Positions 1 to 5,404 of a stretch of 9,378 nt of DNA are shown here, piece after piece. This DNA comes from Acidobacteriota bacterium (lineage in GTDB: Bacteria; Acidobacteriota; Terriglobia; UBA7540): positions 15,365-24,742 of the forward strand of contig PLWR01000704.1 of assembly GCA_003165615.1 (NCBI GenBank), given 5' to 3'. How positions within the stretch are numbered: the first letter of the stretch is position 1; every line of letters starts with the position of its first letter. The notes below the pieces were generated by a model, which made no database searches, was not told the DNA's origin, and worked only from the letters and a program-made list of their open reading frames with translations. A program made the position numbers and the translations under genes.

Positions 1-52
1 ACTATTTCAATAGGTTCCATAGGGTTTTGAAATGGCTTCTAATCAATTGCGC

Positions 53-192
53 TGTCATTCTGGGCCCGTACTTTGGGCGAAGAACCTCAGTAGTTCATTT
101 CTTTCTCACATCCTCCCAAACTGCAGAGATCCTTCGCCCCGATGAAGGGCGTCGGGGTGGACCGAAAAGGCCCATCTCCACTCAGGATGACA
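53..192. repeat. Intergenic element with inverted ends and internal inverted arms
   Basis: The ends are near-matching inverted repeats: TGTCATTCTG at 53-62 and CAGGATGACA at 183-192, which reads TGTCATCCTG on the other strand. A second inverted pair lies inside. GGGCGAAGAACCTCAGTAGTT-like sequence at about 74-95 faces ACTGCAGAGATCCTTCGCCC at about 120-139, with only a few mismatches. The right half carries an extra block of about 40 bases between the two arms. The arrangement resembles interspersed, non-coding palindromic elements carrying TGTCATCCTGAG...GCGAAGGATCTC motifs that I recall from bacterial intergenic regions. No coding capacity is seen. The copy lies just past the stop of the neighbouring minus-strand gene. 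Confidence 0.6.
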
Positions 193-218
193 GGATTTCA
201 ACGATTCACCGCAATCCC

Positions 219-1187
219 TCAAGCGCCATCAGCGCCATAATCAAGGCCGATCTGGCGCGCCAGCTTTTGCACGTAGTGGCGGCCCTCGTCGTATTCTTCC
301 GGCTTGTCGCAGTGTTCCAGCATCAGGGTAACGTCGCCGGGAAGACTGGCGATTTCGGTCAGGTAGGTCTTGTAATCCATCGACCCGCGGCCGGGGATGG
401 TCTCCCGCAGGCTAATCTGAGGATAGTCCTCCCAGATCAGATCCTTGGCATGACAGGAAATGATCCGTGTACCCAGTTTCTGGAAGCACTCGCGAATGAC
501 GCGGGTGTTGTGGTACATCTGCTCGGGAGAACCGATCACGTTGCACGCGTCAAGGTGAACGCCGAATTCCTTGCGATCCACCGCCTTGATCAGCTTCAGA
601 TAATCGTCGGGCCCTGTCGGAAACGTGTACGACATCATTTCAATCGTAAACTTGGTGCGGGTGGGCTTGACCGCGTCAATCAGTTTGCGGCAATTTTCCA
701 CCGTGGCTTCGATGAACGCCGGGCTGATGTTGTCCGGGGCAGCGCCATTGGTGGAGGTGTGGCTGTGCGAACCTGAGGTGTCGAGGCAACAGCGCGCGCC
801 CAGTTCGTCCGCCAGCGCCAGCCGCTCCTGCACATAGGCCAGGTTTGCTATCCGTTTGGCGGCGTCCCAATCCTGCATGTTAACCCACGCGCCGGTTTCG
901 GCAATGGCCACGTCCTGGGCCCCGTATTCCTTGATGATGGCTTTGATGCGGTCCCGGTCCTTTACATCACAGGGGGGCGTGTAGGCGGCGCGGTAGCCGA
1001 GCCTGCGATGTTCGCGGGCGAGTTCGCCGGGATCGTCAGACTTGATAAAGATGGGCGCGCCCAGCCGCATGCGCTTGGCGGCGCCCCGTGCCGTTCCCGC
1101 CAGAGCCGCCGGCAGCACTGCGGTTGCCGCCGCCATCGCTCCCGCCCGCTCCAGAAACGCTCGCCTCGAAATCCTCTTGGATTGCAT
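219..1187 (-). CDS. Tat-exported TIM-barrel sugar isomerase/epimerase-like protein
   Basis: The 322-residue product begins with a twin-arginine signal: S7-R8-R9-A10-F11-L12 followed by an Ala-rich hydrophobic stretch to about residue 36, so export of a folded protein is expected. The rest fits the xylose-isomerase-like TIM-barrel family. Likely metal-binding residues sit at barrel strand ends: E183 (TIEMM), D213 (HLDACN), H246 (SCHAKDL) and E291 (MLEHC). Length and residue pattern match the large family of secreted sugar phosphate isomerase/epimerase-like proteins, whose true substrates are usually unknown. The ATG start is supported by GGGAGG at 1193-1198, five bases upstream. The gene stands alone on the minus strand and ends 26 bases from the repeat at 53-192. 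I am confident about fold and export, but not about substrate. Confidence 0.88.
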   Translation of the reverse strand: MQSKRISRRAFLERAGAMAAATAVLPAALAGTARGAAKRMRLGAPIFIKSDDPGELAREHRRLGYRAAYTPPCDVKDRDRIKAIIKEYGAQDVAIAETGAWVNMQDWDAAKRIANLAYVQERLALADELGARCCLDTSGSHSHTSTNGAAPDNISPAFIEATVENCRKLIDAVKPTRTKFTIEMMSYTFPTGPDDYLKLIKAVDRKEFGVHLDACNVIGSPEQMYHNTRVIRECFQKLGTRIISCHAKDLIWEDYPQISLRETIPGRGSMDYKTYLTEIASLPGDVTLMLEHCDKPEEYDEGRHYVQKLARQIGLDYGADGA

Positions 1188-1200
1188 CAGTTCCTCCCAG

Positions 1201-1455
1201 TTTCGGCAAACATTGTTCGAAGGATCCTTATACGGAATCCCTCTTCACCACAAGAAATCGCAAACGACGGGAAGCCCTTATCAGGAATTCCCCTCTTCGA
1301 CCTCCGCGATGGCCGATAAGATACGCCCGGCCGCTCCGGAATGCAATCACACAACGGTTTTTGGCTGTTGAGCGCCTCGACGGGCACGGAAGCCACTTCA
1401 TGGCGAAGGAGGTGAAGGAATTTCAAACTTCAAGCGGTCAAACACATCGGCACAC
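1201..1455. other. Intergenic stretch upstream of the isomerase-like gene
   Basis: This stretch presumably holds the promoter of the minus-strand isomerase-like gene. A weak candidate is TTGCAT, a 17-base spacer and TATCTT read on the minus strand, near 1317-1345, but it is poor. I see no convincing gene, RNA or repeat here. Confidence 0.3.
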
Positions 1456-1486
1456 AACAAAAAGGCCCGCTTGGGGGAGCGGGCCT
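1456..1486 (-). terminator. Intrinsic terminator of the miniature transcription unit
   Basis: On the minus strand a perfect 8-bp stem, AGGCCCGC with GCGGGCCT (plus-strand arms 1463-1470 and 1479-1486), encloses an 8-base loop. It is followed at once by TTTTTGTT. On the plus strand the hairpin is not followed by a T run, so it works in one direction. It lies 31 bases past the stop of the 10-codon ORF and well before the isomerase-like gene, so it should isolate that gene from upstream transcription. Confidence 0.85.
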
Positions 1487-1516
1487 GGGGAAAGGAGGAA
1501 ACCTACAACAAGTTCA

Positions 1517-1549
1517 TTACCTCTTCTTCTTTGCTTTCTTTGCGGCCAT
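1517..1549 (-). CDS. Ten-residue lysine-rich micro-ORF
   Basis: ATG at 1547-1549 starts a 10-codon frame encoding MAAKKAKKKR, closed by TAA with a TGA directly behind it. It is preceded by AAAGGAGGGG (plus-strand complement 1557-1566), one of the strongest possible Shine-Dalgarno sequences, nine bases from the ATG. A sigma70-like promoter lies about 105 bases upstream and an intrinsic terminator 31 bases downstream, so the ORF has its own transcription unit of about 165 bases. Seven of ten residues are basic or alanine-lysine pairs typical of nucleic-acid-binding tails. It could be a microprotein, a regulatory leader peptide whose translation controls the RNA, or the remnant of a longer lysine-rich protein. 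I know no named family. The translation signals are seen in the sequence; the function is unknown. Confidence 0.6.
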   Translation of the reverse strand: MAAKKAKKKR

Positions 1550-1593
1550 ATCTTTTCCCCTCCTTTGCTGAAGTCTTGGGGTCTGTGTGTACA

Positions 1594-1637
1594 ACCACAA
1601 TTTGTGGTCACGCACTACATTACCACTATATGTAGTG
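1594..1637. promoter_or_regulatory. Nested dyads over the promoter and leader of the micro-ORF
   Basis: Three overlapping or adjacent dyads are visible. The first is CACTATATGTAGTG at 1624-1637 (5-bp perfect arms CACTA/TAGTG), which overlaps the -10 region. The second is a perfect 8-bp inverted pair, CACTACAT at 1613-1620 with ATGTAGTG at 1630-1637. The third is the perfect odd palindrome ACCACAATTTGTGGT at 1594-1608. The first, read as ACACTACATATAGTGG on the minus strand, resembles the NrdR box (ACAC-W-ATATAT-W-GTGT). The ACTACAT/ATGTAGT half-sites also recall BlaI/MecI-type operators. The position suggests repressor binding. The third dyad could instead fold as a hairpin in the leader RNA. 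Confidence 0.45.
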
Positions 1638-1657
1638 TGCTTTAAACTTTTTGTCAA
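1629..1657 (-). promoter_or_regulatory. Sigma70-like promoter of the micro-ORF unit
   Basis: On the minus strand a perfect TTGACA (plus complement at 1652-1657) is followed after 17 bases by TACATA (1629-1634). An alternative -10, TATAGT, lies four bases further on (1625-1630). The perfect -35 and AT-rich flank are convincing; the exact -10 is not settled. Confidence 0.6.
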
Positions 1658-1824
1658 GAAAAATTTTGCAGAGGAAGAGTTTTTTTCTCAATTTTCTGAA
1701 ATCCCCCAACGAATTGGCGCAGGAATTTGCGGCCGTGACTTTCAGTATGGGAATGACAGTGCTGATGAGTTTTTCCGCAAGTTTTTTAGCCCCGCCCTTC
1801 CAAGCCCATCGGGAAAAGTGCGGG

Positions 1825-3606
1825 CTAATGCGTCGTCAGGGCCGCCGCGGCGGTGGGGGGCGGACGAGGCGCTGCCGGTTTCTTTTGTGCGGTGGTGGGC
1901 CGGCGGGGCGGGTTTTTGGATTTGGCCGCTGGCCGCGAGTGGGCGGTGGTGGCTCGTCCTTCCACGTAAAGGCGCAAGGTTCTGCCCGGTGTCAATTTCG
2001 AAGACTTCAGGCCGTTCCAGCGGCGAATCTGGTATGTCGTTACGTTAAAGCGATCGGCGATAAGGTCCACCGTGTCTCCCGGGCGCACGCGGTATTGGCT
2101 AAGCCGATGGGGGACCGATTCCCGGACGCGCGCCAGGGAGGAATCATTGCCCGCCGCCATGGGAACCACCAGGTGCGCACCCTGTTCAAGAGAAGAGCTG
2201 GCGGTAAGTTGATTCGCCAGCGCCAGGGTGACCGGTGAAACGCGGAGTTGTTTGGCAATGCCGGCCAGCGTTTCGCCTTCCAGCACTTTGTGTGCGCGCC
2301 ACCAGATGCGTTTGTCCGGGGGAATCGAGGCAATGTTCTTTTCATACAGGTTCTTGGTTCCCGTGGGCAAATACAAAGTAAAGCTGGGGTCGTTGCCGGG
2401 GGTTGTCCAGCGCTGCAAGCTGGGATTGAGTTTCACCAAGTCCTCGACGGGGTGGTCAATAAGCTGGGCCACCAGGCGCAAATCGGTGGGCGTGTTGACC
2501 TCGACATCATCCACCGCCAGGGGAGGATCGGGTTGCATGTCGAATCCGTAAGCCTTGGGGTCCTTGGCAATCAGGGCTGTTGCCAGGAAGATGGGAACAT
2601 AGTTTTCGGTTTCCGCCAGCAAGGCATGCCGCTTCCGCAATTCCCAGTAATCGGCATATCCAGTCCTCTCAATGGCGTGCTGCACATTCATGGGGCCACT
2701 GTCGTAAGCGGCCATCACCAGAAACCAGTCGCCAAAAGCTGCGTAGAGGTCCTTCAAATGATGGGCGGCCGCAAGAGATGACTTGTAGGGATCTTTGCGC
2801 TCATCCACCCACGGATTCTTTCGCAAGCCATACAAAGAGCCGGTGCCCTGCGAGAATTGCCAAATACCCACACACTGCGCTTTGGAAACAGCAAAAGGAT
2901 TGAAAGCGCTTTCGCCCGCCGCGAGATAGATGAGGTCCTGTGGCACACCCTCCTTGCGTAAGGCATCGCCAATGATTTCTCCGTACGTTCCCACCCGCCG
3001 CAGGACGTTTTCCATGTAACCGCGGCCGTGGTTCTGCAAGTAAGTAATCACGCCGTCCACGGAATCGTTGGAAACCAGCGGCAAATCCGAATGGACCGAT
3101 TGCAATTCCTCCTGGACGCGCTGCTTGGTGCGGGGATCGACGGGGAAGGTGAGGCCGGAAAAAGCTTCCAGGGGAGTGGGCTCGTAGTTGTGCAGGCTTA
3201 GGGCGTCACCGCGCTCCAGCGACGCGGCTTCCGCCGAGTAGACGTTCTCCACAATCTTGTCGAACTCGGAACTTAATCGCTCATCGCCCTGGATGTCCAG
3301 GCCCGATTCCAGGAGGGTGGCCAGCGCCTGGTCAAACTCCTGCTTGGACTTTTCCAGGTTTCCCGCCCGAAAATCGCTCATGCCGCTCAAGTAAAGCGCA
3401 TCGACTTGCTTCACCAGGGCGTCTGTTGTATCCGGACGGGGAGCAATTTCGGCGGGAACAATGGGCTCGATGGCCTTAAGGGGCAGAGCCTGAGGTGGCG
3501 GAGGCGGAGCGGGCGTGTGCACGGCCGTCGTCTGCTTATCTGTCGTCACGCAGCCATTCAGCAGAAGCACTGCGCCGAGAAGACAGGTCAGCCATCGCTT
3601 TGTCAA
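1825..3606 (-). CDS. MltD-like lipoprotein membrane-bound lytic transglycosylase with LysM domains
   Basis: The 593-residue product cleaves peptidoglycan glycan strands at the MurNAc-GlcNAc bond with formation of 1,6-anhydro-MurNAc; this is known for the family. A lipoprotein signal ends in L16-N17-G18-C19, so the enzyme is lipid-anchored. A Pro-rich linker (about 32-60) and a helical region (about 65-135) precede the SLT domain (about 185-325). Its catalytic Glu is E232 in the AAGESAFNP motif, followed by GIWQF (247-251) and AAYDSG (299-304). Two LysM modules lie at about 438-483 and 504-548. The tail from 551 is Pro/Ala/Lys-rich, low in complexity and probably disordered. The start codon is TTG, supported by GGAGGGG at 3613-3619, six bases upstream, and by the intact lipobox. 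The gene has its own promoter at 3680-3709. Confidence 0.93.
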   Translation of the reverse strand: MTKRWLTCLLGAVLLLNGCVTTDKQTTAVHTPAPPPPPQALPLKAIEPIVPAEIAPRPDTTDALVKQVDALYLSGMSDFRAGNLEKSKQEFDQALATLLESGLDIQGDERLSSEFDKIVENVYSAEAASLERGDALSLHNYEPTPLEAFSGLTFPVDPRTKQRVQEELQSVHSDLPLVSNDSVDGVITYLQNHGRGYMENVLRRVGTYGEIIGDALRKEGVPQDLIYLAAGESAFNPFAVSKAQCVGIWQFSQGTGSLYGLRKNPWVDERKDPYKSSLAAAHHLKDLYAAFGDWFLVMAAYDSGPMNVQHAIERTGYADYWELRKRHALLAETENYVPIFLATALIAKDPKAYGFDMQPDPPLAVDDVEVNTPTDLRLVAQLIDHPVEDLVKLNPSLQRWTTPGNDPSFTLYLPTGTKNLYEKNIASIPPDKRIWWRAHKVLEGETLAGIAKQLRVSPVTLALANQLTASSSLEQGAHLVVPMAAGNDSSLARVRESVPHRLSQYRVRPGDTVDLIADRFNVTTYQIRRWNGLKSSKLTPGRTLRLYVEGRATTAHSRPAAKSKNPPRRPTTAQKKPAAPRPPPTAAAALTTH

Positions 3607-3679
3607 AACCTACCCCTCCGTGAACTGGAAGATTGCGGGCGCTTGCCCACTCTCCGCGCCAGCGGACAACACCCCTTGA

Positions 3680-3709
3680 ATTCTACTTACCCGAAGATTG
3701 CCGGGTCAA
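3680..3709 (-). promoter_or_regulatory. Promoter of the lytic transglycosylase gene
   Basis: On the minus strand TTGACC (plus complement 3704-3709) and TAGAAT (3680-3685) are separated by 18 bases. Each hexamer matches the sigma70 consensus at five of six positions. The site lies about 75 bases before the TTG start. Confidence 0.6.
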
Positions 3710-3723
3710 CCTGAAAGTGGTTA

Positions 3724-3779
3724 GTGGTGTCATACGGAATGGGAATCCCTTCGCGCCCGTGTCGCGCCAATGACACCAC
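3724..3779. repeat. Spaced 10-bp inverted repeat between the transglycosylase and tRNA-Leu
   Basis: GTGGTGTCAT at 3724-3733 is repeated exactly in inverse as ATGACACCAC at 3770-3779, with 36 bases between. The enclosed segment holds GGGAATCCC and related GCGCG tracts. It lies upstream of both the minus-strand transglycosylase promoter and the tRNA. It could be an operator, the ends of a small element, or an attachment-related site. Confidence 0.4.
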
Positions 3780-3820
3780 CACCGGATAATTGCAGGTCTT
3801 CCGCCAACGGGCCAAACTCG

Positions 3821-3829
3821 TGGTAGCAT
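3821..3829 (+). promoter_or_regulatory. Possible extended -10 promoter for tRNA-Leu
   Basis: TGGTAGCAT has the TG-N spacing of an extended -10 element followed by TAGCAT (four of six to TATAAT). It ends 18 bases before the mature tRNA. No good -35 is seen, so the call rests on position and the TG. Confidence 0.3.
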
Positions 3830-3847
3830 GGCAATTGCACGCGCCGT

Positions 3848-3936
3848 GCGGGGGTGGCGGAACTGGTAGACGCAAGGGACTTAAAATCCCTCGGTCCGCA
3901 AGGACTGTGCGGGTTCGATTCCCGCCCTCCGCACCA
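3848..3936 (+). tRNA. tRNA-Leu (anticodon UAA)
   Basis: All arms can be drawn. The acceptor stem GCGGGGG (3848-3854) pairs with CCTCCGC (3926-3932), with one G-U pair. The anticodon stem AGGGA/TCCCT encloses the loop CTTAAAA, which places TAA at 3882-3884. A long variable arm with GTCC/GGAC stem and GCAA loop marks a class II tRNA, as expected for leucine. The T arm GCGGG-TTCGATT-CCCGC lies at 3909-3925. The discriminator is A and CCA is encoded (3934-3936). The tRNA decodes UUA and probably UUG. A run of five T follows the CCA. The nearby integrase remnant suggests the gene once served as an integration site. Confidence 0.97.
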
Positions 3937-3954
3937 TTTTTCCTGACATTTTTG

Positions 3955-3981
3955 AGAGCACGCCCGACCGGGCGATGCTCT
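3955..3981. repeat. Long hairpin just past tRNA-Leu
   Basis: AGAGCACGCCCG (3955-3966) and CGGGCG-A-TGCTCT (3969-3981) form twelve pairs with one bulged A and a two-base loop. A T run precedes it on the plus strand but none follows on either strand, so it is not a standard terminator. It lies between the tRNA and the integrase remnant. Confidence 0.45.
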
Positions 3982-4012
3982 CTGGCTCCTCTGGTTGGTA
4001 ATTTGGTTGGTA

Positions 4013-4279
4013 TCCCTTGGACTTCGACGGGAAGACCCACCCCTTGGCGGGGCATCCCTGCGCCCCGTGCCTCGCCCTCATGGCATTCAGCACATCGGGC
4101 ACCATCGGCAGGATGCGGCGTGCCGCCTTGCTCTTGCCCTCGGCCATCTGTATCAGCCCGCCCTCTTCTCCCCGCAGCACATGCTCCCATCAGAGCGCAC
4201 AGCACTCCCCCGGTCTCATCCCCGTGCCCAATATCACAGTGGCGGCATCCTTCCAGGGCTGGGGGCAAGCAGCAAGCGT
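4013..4279 (-). pseudogene. Tyrosine recombinase (phage-type integrase) remnant
   Basis: The minus strand reads TLAACPQPWKDAATVILGTG then MRPGECCAL, an in-frame TGA at 4190-4192, then WEHVLRGEEGGLIQMAEGKS, and on through KAARRILPM to GWVFPSKSKG near 4013. GTGMRPGE is the box I motif of tyrosine recombinases and contains the first catalytic Arg (codon 4214-4216). EGKSKAARRILP is the beta-hairpin with the catalytic Lys. A single CGA-to-TGA change would explain the stop. The later HxxR box and the catalytic Tyr are absent: past 4013 the frame runs through unrelated sequence into the antisense of the tRNA. No N-terminal domain is recognisable beyond 4279. The fragment points toward the tRNA 3' end, the usual layout for an integrase that used the tRNA as attachment site. 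It cannot be active. Confidence 0.8.
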
Positions 4280-4453
4280 TATCGGCCCGGCTGCGGACGA
4301 GGGATGAGCGCCTTGTATTGAGCGGCCGGTCGGTCCTGAAGGCAATGGACATAGTACAATGAGGTCATATGGTTTGATTTTGGACTCCCAACTACCCCGT
4401 GTGCATCTCGCAGGTTGCCCCCCTTAATCTGAATTTTCCGAACTAAGAAATAA
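4280..4453. other. Spacer between the integrase remnant and the methyltransferase gene
   Basis: No terminator, RNA or repeat is visible here. A 29-codon minus-strand frame (4279-4368) begins with ATG but has no ribosome binding site, so I do not call it a gene. The sequence is probably decayed DNA left by the integrated element. Confidence 0.4.
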
Positions 4454-5224
4454 TTACGCGGGTCGAAAGAGCAGCAAATCCAGGCTGAACGTCACGCGCA
4501 TTGCTTCCACCGGCCGGGAACGCAGGGGCCGGTAAATCGAGTGCAGGACGTCGTGAACGGCGGCAGCGTCGAGATCGGCCGTGGCAGCGATGCGGCACTG
4601 ATCGACGAGCTTGAATCCGCGTGCGAAGGTCGCAACGGTTCTGGCAACGCGGTCACGGCCCTTGCCGCGCAGCTCGATGAGATCCTCAGGTGCGGGAATG
4701 GCAACGAGGAGGCGGCCGTCATCACGTAGCACCCGCCGGAATTCGGGCGCATTCATCCGCGCCGTGATGGACAGGACGAGCGAGAACGAGCGATCGGCGT
4801 AGGGCACCGCGCGATCGGCATTGGCCACTACCCACTCGTATCCGGGATAGCGCCGCGCCGCAGCATCCATGGCGGGAATCGAGATATCGATGCCATGCGC
4901 CTCGAAACCGGTCTCGCGAGCAAGGGAGCCGAGGTAAAAGCCGTCACCGCACCCGGCATCAAGCACGATATCGCCGGGCGACGCATTCATGATCTCCGCC
5001 ATGGCGCGCAGCAGCGGCGCAGTGACGCCGCGATCGTGCAAGCGCCGCCGCCCGGCAAGCGCCGCCGCCGTATCCCCCGGCTGCCTGGATCTCCGCTCCT
5101 GCGGCTGAAGCAGATTGATGTATCCGCTGCGCGCAACGTCGAATGAATGCCCCTGCGCACAGAGCAAACGCCGCCCCTCACGCACCAGGGCCAAGCGGCA
5201 TTCGCGAACCGGGCAGATCAGCAT
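4454..5224 (-). CDS. RlmA-type 23S rRNA (guanine-N1)-methyltransferase
   Basis: The 256-residue product resembles E. coli RlmA, which methylates N1 of G745 in 23S rRNA helix 35 using S-adenosylmethionine; the Gram-positive relative acts at G748. An N-terminal zinc-binding region holds C4, C9, C22 and H26, followed by the family signature FDVARSGYINLLQP (28-41) and RSRQPGDT (45-52). The SAM-binding fold follows, with motif I VLDAGCGDG at 87-95, GIDIS at 111-115, and YPGYEWVVANADRAVPYADR around 126-145. The first zinc knuckle has four residues between its cysteines rather than the two of the E. coli protein. Length is close to the usual 270. There is no Shine-Dalgarno before the ATG, but TATACT lies exactly where it would place +1 on the A of ATG, so the mRNA is probably leaderless. 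Which guanine is methylated cannot be told. Confidence 0.88.
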   Translation of the reverse strand: MLICPVRECRLALVREGRRLLCAQGHSFDVARSGYINLLQPQERRSRQPGDTAAALAGRRRLHDRGVTAPLLRAMAEIMNASPGDIVLDAGCGDGFYLGSLARETGFEAHGIDISIPAMDAAARRYPGYEWVVANADRAVPYADRSFSLVLSITARMNAPEFRRVLRDDGRLLVAIPAPEDLIELRGKGRDRVARTVATFARGFKLVDQCRIAATADLDAAAVHDVLHSIYRPLRSRPVEAMRVTFSLDLLLFRPA

Positions 5225-5230
5225 GTGCCA

Positions 5231-5236
5231 AGTATA
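5231..5236 (-). promoter_or_regulatory. -10 element for a leaderless methyltransferase mRNA
   Basis: TATACT on the minus strand ends six bases before the ATG at 5224. With the usual -12 to -7 placement, transcription would begin on the A of the start codon. A weak -35 candidate, TTCTAT, lies 18 bases upstream. The absence of any Shine-Dalgarno agrees with a leaderless start. Confidence 0.45.
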
Positions 5237-5259
5237 TCTGTTGGGAGTACATAAATAGA

Positions 5260-5404
5260 ATGAGCACTTTTGACCAATGGCAAGAGCAATTCTGGGCTGA
5301 TACCAAACCTCTTCACAAGGTATAAAGATGCCAGGCTTGGAAATTTCTCCCGCCTGTGGGGCGATGAGGAGAGGTGGACCACATGGGCGCTCTACAAAAC
5401 GTAG
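5260..5404 (+). other. Possible frameshifted small ORF
   Basis: ATG at 5260 opens a 21-codon frame, MSTFDQWQEQFWADTKPLHK-V, ending at TAA 5323-5325. The next frame is open from 5264 to TAG 5402-5404 and reads YKDARLGNFSRLWGDEERWT then TWALYKT, which looks protein-like. Joining the two by one base near 5318 would give about 48 residues, so this may be a small gene with a frameshift, or chance. An alternative is a TTG start at 5270 in the second frame. GGGAG upstream of the ATG is too far away (about 12 bases) to be strong. The end overlaps the zinc-ribbon ORF by 22 bases. I do not recognise a family. Confidence 0.25.

Noticed and set aside
53..192. CRISPR array or phage origin at the left repeat
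   Set aside because: There are only inverted arms, with no regularly spaced direct repeats and no associated genes.
27..776. A 249-codon plus-strand frame antisense to the isomerase-like gene
   Set aside because: It is a shadow of the high-GC coding strand and runs through the repeat at 53-192; no domain is recognisable.
1187..1426. A 79-codon minus-strand frame whose TGA overlaps the ATG of the isomerase-like gene (TGATG)
   Set aside because: The start would be TTG without a ribosome binding site, and the translation shows no family features. The overlap looks like coincidence, since the isomerase-like gene has its own GGGAGG.
1790..1830. Inverted sequence TTAGCCCCGC/GCGGGCTAA near the end of the transglycosylase gene as a terminator
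   Set aside because: The stem has a bulge and no T run follows on the minus strand; the T run lies on the wrong side.
3687..4352. A 221-codon minus-strand frame and a 190-codon plus-strand frame across the tRNA
   Set aside because: They run through the tRNA-Leu gene. The GGNRTRTV-like and RRAGIEPAQ-like peptides are well-known artefacts of translating antisense tRNA. Only the recombinase-like portion at 4013-4279 has family similarity, and that lies in another reading of the region.
4279..4368. A 29-codon minus-strand ORF starting MTSLYYVHCLQDRP
   Set aside because: It has an ATG and a protein-like beginning, but no ribosome binding site, no family, and lies in the decayed region beside the integrase remnant.
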